A stretch of 64,000 bases of DNA from Candidatus Acidiferrum typicum (lineage in GTDB: Bacteria; Acidobacteriota; Terriglobia; Acidiferrales; UBA7541). The notes beneath the pieces are model-generated. The model had not been told where the DNA came from. It saw only the letters and a program-made list of their open reading frames with translations, and searched no databases. The position numbers and the translations under genes are program-made. The stretch spans positions 54,426-118,425 of the forward strand of contig JAOAPV010000055.1 of assembly GCA_025463055.1 (NCBI GenBank). The letters run 5' to 3'. Below are positions 8,240-17,878 of this stretch, one piece after another (position 1 is the first letter of the stretch; each line of letters starts with the position of its first letter).

Positions 8240-9268
8240 ATGAAGCTCAATTTCTTACGGAAGCCAACCTCCCGGCGCGAGATGTTACGAGATTCAGTCG
8301 CGGTGGCGGGCAGCGCTCTCCTGGCGCACCTCCTTCCCGCGACGCTGCACCGCGCGTCCGCAGCGAGCTATGCGCAACAAGAGCCTTCGGCGGCCGACCT
8401 ACTGGCGAGTATGCGCGCCAAGTTCAACGCCGCTCCCATCCAAACGCAAAAGCTTGCTGACAATGTGACAATGCTCTCCGGCCCCGGCGGAAGTGTGGTA
8501 GTCCTCAACGGCGCCGACGGCAAATTCGTCGTGGACACTTTCGTTGCGCCCGCCTGGCCCAAGTTCAAAGAGGCTCTCGACGGCCTTGGCAACGCCCCGG
8601 TGAAATACGTCATCGACACCCACTGGCACTTCGACCATACCGATAACAACGCGCGTCTTCACGCCGCAGGCGCCACGGTCCTTGCCCACGAAAACACTAA
8701 GAAGCGCATGTCCGAACCGCATGATCTGCCGGTCTTGTATCGAGGACCAGATGGCGCCCTGGCCGGCTTGCATTTCGACCCCTCGCCCGCGGAGGCCTTG
8801 CCGCAGCACACCTTCGCCACCAGTTACCAGTTGCAAGCCAATGGCGAAACCGTCGCGCTACAACACGTTGCTCCCGCGCATACGGACACGGACATCTACG
8901 TTCATTTTCAAAAAGCCAACGTGATTCAGATGGGCGACTTGTTTTTCAACGGCATGTATCCCTACATCGACCCCGGCACGGGCGGCAAAATCGACGGCGT
9001 AATCGCCGCCGCCGACAAGATTCTCTCGCTCGCCGGCAATGACACCAAGATTGTTCCGGGGCATGGCCCGCTCGCCAACAAAGTAGACCTCACGAGATTC
9101 CGGGATATGCTCATTACTTCGCGCGATCGCGTTCAGAAATTGAAGTCCTCGGGAAAATCCGCCCAGGAAGCCCTCGCCGAAAAGCCATTCGCCGATCTTG
9201 ATCCCGTCTGGGGTAAAGGCATCATCAACTCCGATCAGTTCGTCCAAGTCGTGTATCTGGTCGTCTGA
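8240..9268 (+). CDS. Tat-exported metallo-beta-lactamase-fold hydrolase
   Basis: The 342-aa protein has a twin-arginine signal at its N-terminus (TSRREMLRDSVAVAG, then a hydrophobic stretch ending near ASAAS), so it is probably folded with its metal in the cytoplasm and exported. The metal-binding motif THWHFDHTDNN (HxHxDH, about residues 130-140) is followed by the further expected ligands in VAPAHTDTDIYVHF, IQMGDLFFNGMYP and VPGHGPLAN. This is the MBL-fold pattern close to subclass B3-like or quinoprotein-associated hydrolases; the substrate cannot be told. It is the first of three plus-strand genes (secreted hydrolase, MFS pump) that may form one unit. No strong ribosome site is visible. 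Confidence 0.85.
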   Translation: MKLNFLRKPTSRREMLRDSVAVAGSALLAHLLPATLHRASAASYAQQEPSAADLLASMRAKFNAAPIQTQKLADNVTMLSGPGGSVVVLNGADGKFVVDTFVAPAWPKFKEALDGLGNAPVKYVIDTHWHFDHTDNNARLHAAGATVLAHENTKKRMSEPHDLPVLYRGPDGALAGLHFDPSPAEALPQHTFATSYQLQANGETVALQHVAPAHTDTDIYVHFQKANVIQMGDLFFNGMYPYIDPGTGGKIDGVIAAADKILSLAGNDTKIVPGHGPLANKVDLTRFRDMLITSRDRVQKLKSSGKSAQEALAEKPFADLDPVWGKGIINSDQFVQVVYLVV

Positions 9269-9333
9269 GCTTTCGGCTGAGTATTTTCCTGACCAACAAT
9301 CCGTTAAATCAATTCGCAAAAAGGAGCGACAAA

Positions 9334-10128
9334 ATGAAGAATTTAATGACGACTACGCGAGTAATTCGAGGAATCCCTCAGTTCCTATGCGTTCTGCTGC
9401 TGACCTGCGGCACGCTCTCAGCGCAGAACCAAGAGCATCGCATTCGCAACATTGTTCTAGTTCACGGCGCCTGGGCAGATGGTTCTGGCTGGAAAGGCGT
9501 TTACGACATTCTTGTCAAAGACGGGTATAAGGTCAGCATTGTCCAGGAGCCCGAAACCTCCTTTAAAGAGGACGTGGCTGCCACGAGGCGCGTGCTTGCT
9601 CTACAAGATGGACCGTGCATTCTTGTGGGTCACAGTTATGGGGGAGCCGTCATCACCGAAGCCGGGACGGATCCATCGGTTGCCGGATTGGTGTACATTG
9701 CCGCTCACATGCCAGACGCTGGAGAGAACGAGGCGGACGACGGAAAACGCTTCCCAAGTGACCTCAGCAAGTCTGGTGCGATAAAGAAGACGGCAGACGG
9801 ACTCACTTATCTCGACCCCGCGCACTTTCATGAATACTTCGCAGCCGACCTGCCTGCCGAGCAGGCCGCTTTCATGGCGCGATCTCAAGTGTTCAACCTG
9901 GCTGACAATTTCAAAGCGGTCATCACCACGGCTGCGTGGAGAAGCAAACCAAGCTGGATGTTGGTAGCCGCAGCGGACAGAGCCATCAACCCCGACCTCG
10001 AGCGCTGGTACGCCACACGAGCCAACAGCCATAAGGTCGAAGTCGCAGGTGCCAGCCACGCAGTCTACGTCTCCAGGCCGAAAGAGGTTGCAGCGCTGAT
10101 CGAAGAAGCTGCAACGCACGCTCGGTAG
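9334..10128 (+). CDS. Secreted alpha/beta-hydrolase (esterase-like)
   Basis: 264 aa with an N-terminal signal peptide (FLCVLLLTCGTLSAQN, cleavage after about residue 31). Alpha/beta-hydrolase motifs follow: oxyanion-hole HGAWADGSGW (about residue 47), nucleophile elbow VGHSYGG (Ser near 105), and the late His in ASHAVYVSRP (about residue 245). The family resembles the HGAW/GHSYGG 'pyrethroid hydrolase/salicylate esterase-like' group (from memory). GGAG lies 7 bases before the ATG. It follows the MBL gene by 65 bp on the same strand and precedes an MFS exporter. Periplasmic hydrolysis of an ester is likely; the substrate is unknown. Confidence 0.85.
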   Translation: MKNLMTTTRVIRGIPQFLCVLLLTCGTLSAQNQEHRIRNIVLVHGAWADGSGWKGVYDILVKDGYKVSIVQEPETSFKEDVAATRRVLALQDGPCILVGHSYGGAVITEAGTDPSVAGLVYIAAHMPDAGENEADDGKRFPSDLSKSGAIKKTADGLTYLDPAHFHEYFAADLPAEQAAFMARSQVFNLADNFKAVITTAAWRSKPSWMLVAAADRAINPDLERWYATRANSHKVEVAGASHAVYVSRPKEVAALIEEAATHAR

Positions 10129-10190
10129 AGAAGTTCTAGGCAACACAATTTAGAGCACGCATACTGAAATCGAGGCATGACGTACCGCCT

Positions 10191-11768
10191 ATGCGAGCGC
10201 CCTGCGATGAAACTCTCATTCAATCTGGAAGCGCAGCGGCACCGTGCAAACCGGAAGCCGGTCCGTGGATACTCGCGGCGACAATCCTCGGCTCCAGCAT
10301 GGCTTTCATCGACGGCACGGTCGTCAATGTCGCTGTCCCCACGCTACAGAAGGCATTCCACGCCAACGTCGTTGACGTGCAATGGGTTATCGAGTCCTAT
10401 GGAATATTCTTGTCCTCCCTGATTCTCGCGGGCGGTGCGCTCGGTGATTTGTTTGGCCGCCGCCGAATGTTTCTGCTGGGTGTCGCAGTCTTCGCCGCAG
10501 CTTCAGCGGCATGTGGTCTCGCCCCCAGCATCGAGGCACTGGTGATAGCGCGCTCTATTCAAGGGGTAGGGGCAGCGCTGTTGGTTCCCGGTAGTCTCTC
10601 CATTATCGGCGCATCGTTCGACGAAAAATCCCGGGGACAAGCCATTGGCACATGGTCCGGCTTTACCTCGATTACCACCGCTTTGGGTCCGGTCCTCGGC
10701 GGATGGCTCATCGAGCATGGTTCCTGGCGCTGGGCATTCTTCCTGAACGTTCCTCTTGCAGCCGCGGTGGTAGTGATATCGCTCTGGCGGGTGCCGGAAA
10801 GCCGTAACTCCAGCGTTGCCCGCATCGATTGGCTCGGCGCGCTATTGGCTACTGCTGGATTGGGCGGAGTGGTCACGGCCTTCCTTGAATCCGCAAAATT
10901 AGGCTGGAGCAATCCTCTGGTATTTGGAAGCTTTCTCGCCGGCGTGGCGTGTCTCGTCATTTTCGTCCTGGTGGAAGCTCACTTGTCTTCGCCGATGCTT
11001 CCCCTTGCGCTTTTCAATTCGCGCGCTTTCAGCGGCGCGAATCTCATCACGCTTTTTCTCTATGCGGCGATTGGCATCTTCTTCTTTTTGTTTCCCATGA
11101 ACCTGATTCAACTGCACGGTTACTCCACCACCGCTACCGGTGCCGCACTGCTGCCAGTGATTCTGTTGATGTTCTTTTTGTCGCGCTGGTCGGGAGGACT
11201 GGTCAACCACTATGGCGCGCGAATTCCGCTGATTATTGGCCCGCTCATCGGGAGCGCGGGGTTTCTTCTTTTTGCCCTCCATCCTGCGAAAGGAAGTTAC
11301 TGGACAACATTTTTCCCGGCAACTCTAGTGCTCGGCTTGGGAATGGCTGTTACTGTGGCGCCGCTCACCATCGTGGTTATGTGTTCCGTCGATCAGGATC
11401 ATGTAGGTGCGGCTTCGGGCATCAACAACGCCGTCGCGCGCGTCGCGGGTGTGCTAGCCATCGCCGTGTTAGGAATTGTGATGGTAAAGGCCTTCGGCTC
11501 TCAGTTGGACCAGACTCTGGCGAAGCTTTCTCTTCCACCGGATGTTGTGCAGAACATTCGATCGAAGCAAATCGAGCTAGCCGGTTTGGAGCTGCCTAAA
11601 GGCCTTGATCCTAATACAGTCGACATGCTGCGGCGCGCAATCGCCAATGCTTTTCTATCCAGCTTCCGTCTGGTTATGTTCTTGTGTGCGGCGTTGTCTA
11701 CAGCGAGCGCGATAGTTGCCTGGCGGCTGATTGCTCCCGATGAAGTAGCATCAGCACGCTCCAGCTAA
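10191..11768 (+). CDS. MFS drug exporter, DHA2 family (14 TM)
   Basis: 525 aa, about 14 hydrophobic segments. The DHA2 signature is at the start (SMAFIDGTVVNVAVPTLQ: 'D-x-T-x-V-N-V-A-x-P', motif D1). Motif A follows after TM2 (GDLFGRRRMFLLG) and the antiporter motif C region (GPVLGGWLIEHGSWRW) in TM5, as in EmrB/QacA proteins. It is probably a proton-driven efflux pump in the inner membrane; no EmrA partner is adjacent. The start is uncertain: the first ATG gives a short non-hydrophobic N-terminal extension of about 26 residues before GPWILAATILGSS. It lies 62 bp downstream of the secreted hydrolase. Confidence 0.9.
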   Translation: MRAPCDETLIQSGSAAAPCKPEAGPWILAATILGSSMAFIDGTVVNVAVPTLQKAFHANVVDVQWVIESYGIFLSSLILAGGALGDLFGRRRMFLLGVAVFAAASAACGLAPSIEALVIARSIQGVGAALLVPGSLSIIGASFDEKSRGQAIGTWSGFTSITTALGPVLGGWLIEHGSWRWAFFLNVPLAAAVVVISLWRVPESRNSSVARIDWLGALLATAGLGGVVTAFLESAKLGWSNPLVFGSFLAGVACLVIFVLVEAHLSSPMLPLALFNSRAFSGANLITLFLYAAIGIFFFLFPMNLIQLHGYSTTATGAALLPVILLMFFLSRWSGGLVNHYGARIPLIIGPLIGSAGFLLFALHPAKGSYWTTFFPATLVLGLGMAVTVAPLTIVVMCSVDQDHVGAASGINNAVARVAGVLAIAVLGIVMVKAFGSQLDQTLAKLSLPPDVVQNIRSKQIELAGLELPKGLDPNTVDMLRRAIANAFLSSFRLVMFLCAALSTASAIVAWRLIAPDEVASARSS

Positions 11769-11913
11769 GCAAACTGATTATTCCGCGGGTTTGGATTCGA
11801 AACGAATTCGGCGAAGGTTTCGCTCGGTAACGAGGCGCCACGCGCAGTTCGCGCATTCGTGCCAGAATGGATTGTGACGATATCAGTACACCAGCCCTGG
11901 ATTGGAGGATGTG

Positions 11914-12807
11914 ATGGATGTAGGACTGATTGGATTGGGTAGGATGGGCACGGGAATCGCGAAAAGTTTGCTGCGCGCGGGGCATCGAGTGACGGTGTAC
12001 AACCGCACGCGCGAGCGTGCGGAGGCACTGCGTAAAGATGGCGCCACGGTCGCTGCTTCGATCGCGGACGCTTGCCGCGGCGAAGCCGTATTGACCATGC
12101 TCGCGGACGACACCGCGGTTGAGGGCGTCGTGTTCGGCGAGGGCGGTGTCTTGAAGTCGCTCGCGCGCGGCGGCGTACATATTTCACTGAGCACGATCAG
12201 CGTGGAGCTGAGTGATCGTTTGGCGGCGGAGCACTCGCGCGCAGGTCAAGAATACATTGCCTCACCCGTGTTTGGCCGTCCGGAAGCTGCTGAACAGGGA
12301 AAGCTAGCCGTGGTTGCCGCAGGCCCGAAGGCAACTATAGAGCGCTTCAAGCCTCTGTGGGATGCCATCGGGCAGAAGTTGCTTGTCATTGGCGAGCAGC
12401 AATCCAAAGCAAATGTCGTCAAGCTCACCGGAAATTTCCTGATTGCCACTGTGCTGGAATCGCTTGGAGAAGCTTTGGCGTTCGCGCGTAAATCCGGTGT
12501 CGATGCGGCGGCAATGCTTGATTTTCTGACCAGCACATTATTTAACACGCCCGTGTACAAAACTTACGGCGGCTTGATCGTGGAAGGCAAGTACGATCAC
12601 GTCGGGTTTGCGCTGCCGCTGGGATTCAAAGATTTGCGATTGGTGCAGCAAGCGGCCGATGCACAGAAAGTGCCCATGCCAATCGCCAGCGTCCTGCATG
12701 ACCGCTTTGTGACGGCGCTGGCGCGTGGACATGAGCGGCGCGATTGGTCCATTCTCGGCCAGGTGGCAGCGGAAGACGCGGGCCTGGCCCGCGCGCAAAG
12801 CGCATAG
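11914..12807 (+). CDS. NAD(P)-dependent beta-hydroxyacid dehydrogenase-like protein
   Basis: 297 aa of the 3-hydroxyisobutyrate dehydrogenase/glyoxylate-succinic-semialdehyde reductase family. The Rossmann motif GLIGLGRMGTGIA opens the protein, with NRT at the end of strand 2 suggesting an NADP preference (inference). The substrate-binding stretch ASPVFGRPEAA and the catalytic lysine helix VVKLTGNFLIATVLESLGEA (Lys near 170) are present. The ATG at 11914 is preceded by GGAGG at 5 bases; a TTG four codons upstream is the alternative. The C-terminal half is the all-helical dimerisation domain, full length. The following alpha/beta hydrolase on the same strand may be in the same unit. Confidence 0.88.
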   Translation: MDVGLIGLGRMGTGIAKSLLRAGHRVTVYNRTRERAEALRKDGATVAASIADACRGEAVLTMLADDTAVEGVVFGEGGVLKSLARGGVHISLSTISVELSDRLAAEHSRAGQEYIASPVFGRPEAAEQGKLAVVAAGPKATIERFKPLWDAIGQKLLVIGEQQSKANVVKLTGNFLIATVLESLGEALAFARKSGVDAAAMLDFLTSTLFNTPVYKTYGGLIVEGKYDHVGFALPLGFKDLRLVQQAADAQKVPMPIASVLHDRFVTALARGHERRDWSILGQVAAEDAGLARAQSA

Positions 12808-12927
12808 TGTTCACAAAGCACGCACCACTTGCAGATTTCCCAGCATCCGAAAAACGCGTCCATCGCGAATCACCTCAACCTCGGAAGATGATCGCCTTCG
12901 CGCTGATGCTTGCGCTTAGATAGACTC

Positions 12928-13674
12928 GTGCACGTGCCAGCGAAGCGGCTCGAAATCGCCCTGTACCCTCCTGCCGATGCGGACGTCACCATTGTGATGC
13001 TCCACGAAGGCCTTGGCTCTACGGCCATGTGGAAGGATTTCCCGGGGCGCGTCGCGAAGGCTACTGGCTGCGGCGTCTTGGTGTATTCACGCTACGGGCA
13101 CGGCAAATCGGAACGGCTTGCGGAGAAGCGCTCCGTTGATTATATGCATCACGAAGCAAAAGTGGTGCTGCCGGAAATTCTGGCGCAGAACAAAATTCAG
13201 AATCCGATCCTGTTCGGACATAGCGATGGGGCTTCTATCGCTTTGATTCATGCGGGCACTTGGCCTGAGCGCGTGCGCGGGCTCATTCTCGAGGCGCCGC
13301 ACGTTTTCGTCGAGGAGTTCGGCTTGCGTAGCACTGTGGCCATTCGCAAGCTTTACGAATCAGGCGACCTGCGGAAAAAACTTTCGCGATACCACGATCA
13401 CGCTGACGAAATGTTTCGCGGATGGAATGACATCTGGCTCGATCCGCAATTTCACGACTGGAACATTGAAGAATATCTGAGAACGATCACTTGCCCGACG
13501 CTGGTTATTCAGGGCGAAAACGATGAGTACGGAACTCTGGCCCATGTGGAAGCGATTCAGCGCCGCGTGCCTGGAACGCAAACCCTGATTCTGGCTCGCT
13601 GCGGACACTCTCCGCATCGCGACCAGCCAGACGTAGCTCTCGATGCGATCAGAAAATTTGTGGCGACGCTGTAG
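12928..13674 (+). CDS. Alpha/beta-hydrolase
   Basis: About 248 aa. The motifs of the fold are LHEGLGSTAMW (oxyanion region), SRYGHGKSER, nucleophile elbow FGHSDGASIAL, acid residue region VIQGENDEYGT and catalytic histidine ARCGHSPHRDQP near the C-terminus. Cap-domain helices lie between residues 130 and 190. It is a cytosolic esterase/C-C hydrolase-like protein; the substrate is unknown. The start is uncertain: a stop codon lies at 12904-12906 and the first ATG is far inside, so TTG 12910, GTG 12928 or GTG 12934 must be used. None has a good ribosome site; I took GTG 12928. It ends 7 bp before the 3' end of the convergent SpoIIE gene. Confidence 0.8.
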   Translation: MHVPAKRLEIALYPPADADVTIVMLHEGLGSTAMWKDFPGRVAKATGCGVLVYSRYGHGKSERLAEKRSVDYMHHEAKVVLPEILAQNKIQNPILFGHSDGASIALIHAGTWPERVRGLILEAPHVFVEEFGLRSTVAIRKLYESGDLRKKLSRYHDHADEMFRGWNDIWLDPQFHDWNIEEYLRTITCPTLVIQGENDEYGTLAHVEAIQRRVPGTQTLILARCGHSPHRDQPDVALDAIRKFVATL

Positions 13675-13681
13675 TTGTCAC

Positions 13682-14857
13682 TCATGCTACGGCGACCACC
13701 AGCAGCGTTGCGTCGTCTTGCCAGGTTCCGTGGCTGAATTCTGCTACAGCTTGCAGGATATTTTTCTGAATTTCTACGGCGGTTCGGGCCGGATTTTGTT
13801 GCAGGACTTGCAGCAGGCGCTCTTCGCCGAACTCATCGTCGTCGGAGTTGCACGCTTCAGTCACTCCATCGGTGTAAAGGACCATGCGGTCGCCACTCTG
13901 CAATTGCACCGTGCCGCTCTTGAAGGCCTGGTTTGCAAAAACGCCGAGAACGATGCCGCCCTCACAGAGTCGTTGATGCGAGCCATCACGATGCAAAACA
14001 AACGGTGGATTGTGACCGGCGCTCACGTAGCGCAGTTGGCGCGCGGGACCATCGAGCTGCGCATAAAACAGAGTGACGAAGCGATCGCTGGCTATGTTGC
14101 GGCAAAGCAGCGCATTCAGCCGCGCGCACAAGGCCTCCGGAGCCAGAGAAGGCGAAGCCAATCCGCGAACTGCAGCCTGCAAATTCGACATCAGCAAGGC
14201 CGCCGGCAGACCCTTCCCGGCAACGTCAGCGATGCACAGCCCGCACATTTCGCCGTCGAAGGGAAGGACATCGAAATAATCTCCGCCGACTACGCGGGCG
14301 GATTGCCACGCGGCGGCAATTTCATATCCGGTGAGCTGGGGAATTTCTTTCGGCAGAAATCCTTCCTGAATGGCGCGGGCCTCAGCAATTTCGTGCTCCT
14401 GCTCGTGAAACTGAGAGGCGATCACTTTTTGGACTTGATTTTCCTGCACGGCCAAGCGAGCGGATTCGCGGCGCTCGCGGCCCAGCGTGATTTGCTTGCG
14501 CAAAACTTCCAGCAATTGCGAATTCGTCCAGGGCTTCTCTACAAAATCGGTGACGCCGCGCTGCATGGCTTCGACAGCGATTCCGACGGTGGCCCACCCC
14601 GTCATGACCACAATGGGAGGCACACCGTCTATGGCTTTCAGGCGGGTCAGCAAATCCAGGCCTTCGCGACCGGAAGTTGTGTCGCGCGCGTAATTTAGGT
14701 CCATCAGTAAGAGATCGAATTCGCTGCGCCCGAGGGCTTCCAGCAAATCCGAAGGCGAAGTGACGGTTTCAGTGAAGTAGCCGTGCCCCTTGAGCAGGAG
14801 GCAGAGAGCCCGCAGGACGTCGGGCTGGTCGTCAGCAATTAGAATTCGCGACTCCAT
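13682..14857 (-). CDS. Response regulator with SpoIIE/PP2C serine phosphatase output
   Basis: 391 aa with two domains. Residues 1-120 are a canonical receiver: acidic pair D9/D10, phospho-acceptor D53 in LLLMDLNYARDT, Thr in VVMTGWA and Lys in FVEKPW. A coiled-coil linker (residues 125-160) leads to a PP2C-type SpoIIE domain with GGDYFDV, IADVAGKGLPAALLMS, YVSAGHNPPF and YTDGVTEA, plus the final DDATLL. It is RsbU/RssB-like: phosphorylation is expected to switch dephosphorylation of an anti-sigma antagonist (STAS) protein. The STAS/HATPase pair at 30.3-31.2 kb is a possible but unproven partner. No histidine kinase is adjacent. The start ATG 14857 is chosen; two in-frame ATGs lie up to 14 codons upstream. 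Confidence 0.9.
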   Translation of the reverse strand: MESRILIADDQPDVLRALCLLLKGHGYFTETVTSPSDLLEALGRSEFDLLLMDLNYARDTTSGREGLDLLTRLKAIDGVPPIVVMTGWATVGIAVEAMQRGVTDFVEKPWTNSQLLEVLRKQITLGRERRESARLAVQENQVQKVIASQFHEQEHEIAEARAIQEGFLPKEIPQLTGYEIAAAWQSARVVGGDYFDVLPFDGEMCGLCIADVAGKGLPAALLMSNLQAAVRGLASPSLAPEALCARLNALLCRNIASDRFVTLFYAQLDGPARQLRYVSAGHNPPFVLHRDGSHQRLCEGGIVLGVFANQAFKSGTVQLQSGDRMVLYTDGVTEACNSDDDEFGEERLLQVLQQNPARTAVEIQKNILQAVAEFSHGTWQDDATLLVVAVA

Positions 14858-15102
14858 GGTTCTCACTTCAGCTGGACTGTCGGACATCGATGCTAACATG
14901 CCGTGGGTTCCCCCTGTAGGTAGAGACGTTCGCCGCCGCAGAGTGTATCGGCAGTATTCCTTCCAGGCGCAATTTCTTTTAAGTCTCGTCGTGACATCAC
15001 GTTAGCGCGCTTCGGTTGCGGGACTGCAAGAACTGCTTGACCGATTGCGGAAAGTGCTGTGCCAAGAACGGACAGGGTGGGCTGCAAGCCACATTTCCAG
15101 TT

Positions 15103-15120
15103 GGCCACCTGAAGGTGGCC
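15103..15120. repeat. Perfect inverted repeat GGCCACCT-GA-AGGTGGCC
   Basis: Eight-base-pair arms separated by a 2-base centre lie just downstream (minus strand) of the alcohol dehydrogenase stop at 15132. It could act as a transcription terminator stem (no T-run) or be a copy of a dispersed intergenic hairpin. The flank reads GCTACACTTG on the right. Confidence 0.45.
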
Positions 15121-15131
15121 GCTACACTTGT

Positions 15132-16133
15132 TCATGCTCCGACCTTTAGGACTGCTGCGCCTTCGATTGCGTCGTTCTTCAGAGCGTTTAGGGCGCGGTT
15201 GGCTTCTTGCAAAGGAAAGAGTTGCGTGTGGGTGCGAATGGGGATTTCGGCGGCGACACGCAGGAAATCTTCGCCGTCCTGACGTGTGTTATTGGCCACG
15301 CTGCGAATCATGCGCTCCTGATAGAGCAGGTCGTAATCGAAGGATGGGATGGGGCTCATGTGAATGCCGCCGAGAACCATGACACCACCTTTGCGAAGCG
15401 CTTTTAGTGCGGCGGGGACGATCTCCCCTGCTGGGGCAAAGACGATTGCGGCATCGAGTTTCGCAGGAGGCTCGGCGAAGGTGCCGCCGGCCCATTTTGC
15501 GCCGAGATCGAGGGCCAGCTTTTGGTGCCGTGCATCTCGCGTCATTGCATAGACTTCGATGTGCCAGTGGCGCGCCACCTGGATGGCAACGTGGGCGGCT
15601 GCGCCAAATCCATAAAAGCCCAACTTGCCGTCGGGCTTGATTCCGGAAAGACGCAGGCAGCGGAAGCCGATAATTCCGGCGCAGAGGAGAGGGGCGGCCT
15701 GCTCGTCTGGAAATTGCTCTGGGATAGCGTAAATAAAGTCTTGCGGAGCAACAGTGTACTCGGCGTAACCACCGTCGACGGAATAGCCCGTGAAAGTAGG
15801 ATGGTCGCAAAGATTTTCCGCGCCCGAGCGACAGAATTCGCAGGTGCCGTCGGTGCGATGCAACCAGGCAATGCCCACGCGCGCACCGATGGGAAATCTG
15901 CTTGCGCTGGATCCCAACCTTTCGATGAAGCCAATGACTTGGTGTCCTGGGATGACCGGTGATTTCTGGGGAACTAGCTCCCCTTCAATAACATGGAGAT
16001 CGGTGCGGCAGACGCCGCAAAAGGAGATGCGAACGAGGACTTCCCCGCTTGCGGGCTGCGGAGTGGGATAATCCTCGAAAACCAAAGGATTGGTTTCGAC
16101 GGGAGCTGGCGAGTGGAGGACGCAGGCTTTCAC
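15132..16133 (-). CDS. Zinc-dependent alcohol dehydrogenase (MDR superfamily)
   Basis: About 333 aa. The catalytic-zinc Cys is in [10 protein letters not shown] with the His/Glu in IPGHQVIG, and the structural-zinc cysteines are in [17 protein letters not shown]. The nucleotide-binding region [20 protein letters not shown] carries GxGxxA. The spacing and the pattern [19 protein letters not shown] match the AdhA/AdhP-type 'zinc-binding alcohol dehydrogenase family' of about 330-340 aa. The probable start is GTG 16133 ([11 protein letters not shown]). The only in-frame alternative upstream is a TTG 12 codons earlier, giving a proline/glycine-rich extension. It probably oxidises or reduces an alcohol/aldehyde in the cytoplasm; the neighbours give no clue to the substrate. 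Confidence 0.9.
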   Translation of the reverse strand: MKACVLHSPAPVETNPLVFEDYPTPQPASGEVLVRISFCGVCRTDLHVIEGELVPQKSPVIPGHQVIGFIERLGSSASRFPIGARVGIAWLHRTDGTCEFCRSGAENLCDHPTFTGYSVDGGYAEYTVAPQDFIYAIPEQFPDEQAAPLLCAGIIGFRCLRLSGIKPDGKLGFYGFGAAAHVAIQVARHWHIEVYAMTRDARHQKLALDLGAKWAGGTFAEPPAKLDAAIVFAPAGEIVPAALKALRKGGVMVLGGIHMSPIPSFDYDLLYQERMIRSVANNTRQDGEDFLRVAAEIPIRTHTQLFPLQEANRALNALKNDAIEGAAVLKVGA

Positions 16134-16644
16134 GGGAGAGATACCCCCCACCCCCGGTGTTTTGCGCAAAGAGTACGGAAGTTGCTGAAATCAAAGGAGA
16201 TGACTTTTTTCGAGGGCACAAAGAGTGCGCAACAGTAACACACGAAAGAGGTTAGCTCAGATCGGATAGCGATGGATGAAGTGATCGCGGATCGGCCCTT
16301 GACGTTACGGAGCAGTTGCCAAGGGGCGAACATGATGAACGATAGCATGTGAACGGAAGATAACGGAAGCGTAATCCATTGAATGGACGTTTTTGAGGGT
16401 TGAATGGTCGCTGGGCGAATTAAATGGAGACGAGTGGCGGCAGAGGGGCTTGAGGTTGTCTCCTCTGGGCTTCAGCCGCGGAAATCTGCAAACCTTGGAA
16501 CAACGAACGCGGCGGATTCATCTCACATCCGGGCGATTTTTTTGAGGGGTGATTTGCCGCGCAGTTCTTCCGAGCGTTATCTGTAACGCTCCTAATTAGC
16601 GAGCGGCAGGGCGCTGCGCGAGCGGTCAAGCCGGAGGTTTGAGC
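16134..16644. other. Non-coding stretch between divergent dehydrogenase and nitronate monooxygenase
   Basis: There is no convincing gene in 511 bases. Frames present are short and lack ribosome sites or family patterns. It contains the 20-bp palindrome at 16572-16591 and, just before the next gene, a GGAGG. Both promoters of the divergent neighbours should lie here. Confidence 0.4.
16572..16591. promoter_or_regulatory. Palindrome GAGCGTTA-TCTG-TAACGCTC
   Basis: An exact inverted repeat with 8-bp arms and a 4-base centre, 54 bp before the ATG of the nitronate monooxygenase. The size fits a homodimeric repressor operator (TetR/MarR type) or a leader hairpin. No such regulator gene is adjacent, so the assignment is a guess. 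Confidence 0.4.
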
Positions 16645-17733
16645 ATGTTCGACAAAATGTATTCATCACCTCACGGGCGCGCCAAGGGTTTCGCTGACCG
16701 TTTGGGCATCCGCCTTCCGATCCTGCTGGCACCGATGGCAGGGGCCTGTCCTCCATCACTTTCCATTGCGGTAGCCAATACTGGCGGGCTAGGGGCATGC
16801 GGAGCGCTGATCATGAACCCGGATGAAATCCGGGCTTGGAGCGCCGAATTTCGTGAAGGCAGCCAGGGGAAGTTTCAGATCAATCTTTGGATTCCGGAGG
16901 CAGCGCCAATACGAGACTTCGAGTCGGAAAAAAGGCAGCGGGAGTTCCTTGCGATGTGGGGACCTCCTGTTCCAACGGAAGCGGGCGATGCGATGCTGCC
17001 GGACTTCGAGGCGCAATGCCAAGCCATGATAGCCGCAGCCCCGAATGTCATCTCTTCGATCATGGGCCTCTACGCTCCCGCCTTTGTCTCGGAAATGAAA
17101 ACACACGGAATCTTATGGTTTGCCACCGCGACGACTGTGGCCGAAGCCAAGGCTGCCGAAGCAGCAGGGGCCGACGCCATTATTGCCCAAGGCATGGAAG
17201 CGGGTGGACACCGAGGAGCCTTCCAGGCAGACGAGGCGGAACGTCAGATGGTTGGCTTGATGGCCCTCGTGCCACAGGTCGTTGATGCGGTAGCCCAGCC
17301 AGTCATCGCTGCGGGCGGAATCGCCGATGCGCGTGGAATCGCAGCAGCACTGATGCTGGGGGCGAGCGCGGTACAGATAGGGACTGGGCTTCTGCGGTCT
17401 CCGGAAGCGAAGCTGCATCCGGCTTATGCCGACAGGCTCGCACACACAGAGGCCAACGAAACTATGGTTACGCGCGCATTCAGTGGACGTCCTGGGCGCA
17501 GCGTAGCAACCGCGTACGTCCGGGCAGCAAATGCTCCGAATGCTCCCCGCGCAGCGCCGTACCCTGTTCAGCGGGGGCTAACTCGCGCGATGCGGGAAGC
17601 GGCGCAGAAGGCTGGAGATGCCGACCGTATGCAATTGTGGGCCGGACAGTCAGCCAGGCTGGCACGTGATGAACCAGCAGGCACGATCTGTCAGCAATTG
17701 TGGGAAGAAGCCTCTCGGCTGCTATTGTGCTGA
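16645..17733 (+). CDS. Nitronate monooxygenase / 2-nitropropane dioxygenase family flavoenzyme
   Basis: 362 aa TIM-barrel FMN enzyme. Family patterns: PILLAPMAGACPPSLSIAVA at the N-terminus, GGLGACGALIM, GADAIIAQGMEAGGHRG (the His of AGGHRG is the conserved active-site residue of the class), then PVIAAGGIADARGIAAALML and GASAVQIGTGLL forming the phosphate-binding loops. It oxidises alkyl nitronates in characterised members; the natural substrate here is unknown. ATG 16645 has GGAGG at 7 bases; a TTG two codons upstream is less likely. A 20-bp palindrome lies upstream. It is single-gene, followed by a convergent GMC oxidoreductase. Confidence 0.92.
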   Translation: MFDKMYSSPHGRAKGFADRLGIRLPILLAPMAGACPPSLSIAVANTGGLGACGALIMNPDEIRAWSAEFREGSQGKFQINLWIPEAAPIRDFESEKRQREFLAMWGPPVPTEAGDAMLPDFEAQCQAMIAAAPNVISSIMGLYAPAFVSEMKTHGILWFATATTVAEAKAAEAAGADAIIAQGMEAGGHRGAFQADEAERQMVGLMALVPQVVDAVAQPVIAAGGIADARGIAAALMLGASAVQIGTGLLRSPEAKLHPAYADRLAHTEANETMVTRAFSGRPGRSVATAYVRAANAPNAPRAAPYPVQRGLTRAMREAAQKAGDADRMQLWAGQSARLARDEPAGTICQQLWEEASRLLLC

Positions 17734-17878
17734 ATGCGGGCGGCCGTGGGCGGCACGTCCGTTGCGGGCCGCCCTGCACCCGCTTTGTTCCTGCCGTGAA
17801 TAAGAAAACCATTCGCATAGCCCTCAACTAACGTGCGAGCTGTGACTGGTCGAATTGCAGGTTGTCGTTCAAATGCGA

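Noticed and set aside
13643..14698. Plus-strand 351-codon frame opposite the receiver-SpoIIE gene
   Set aside because: Antisense to a gene with all receiver and PP2C motifs; the translation has no recognisable domain.
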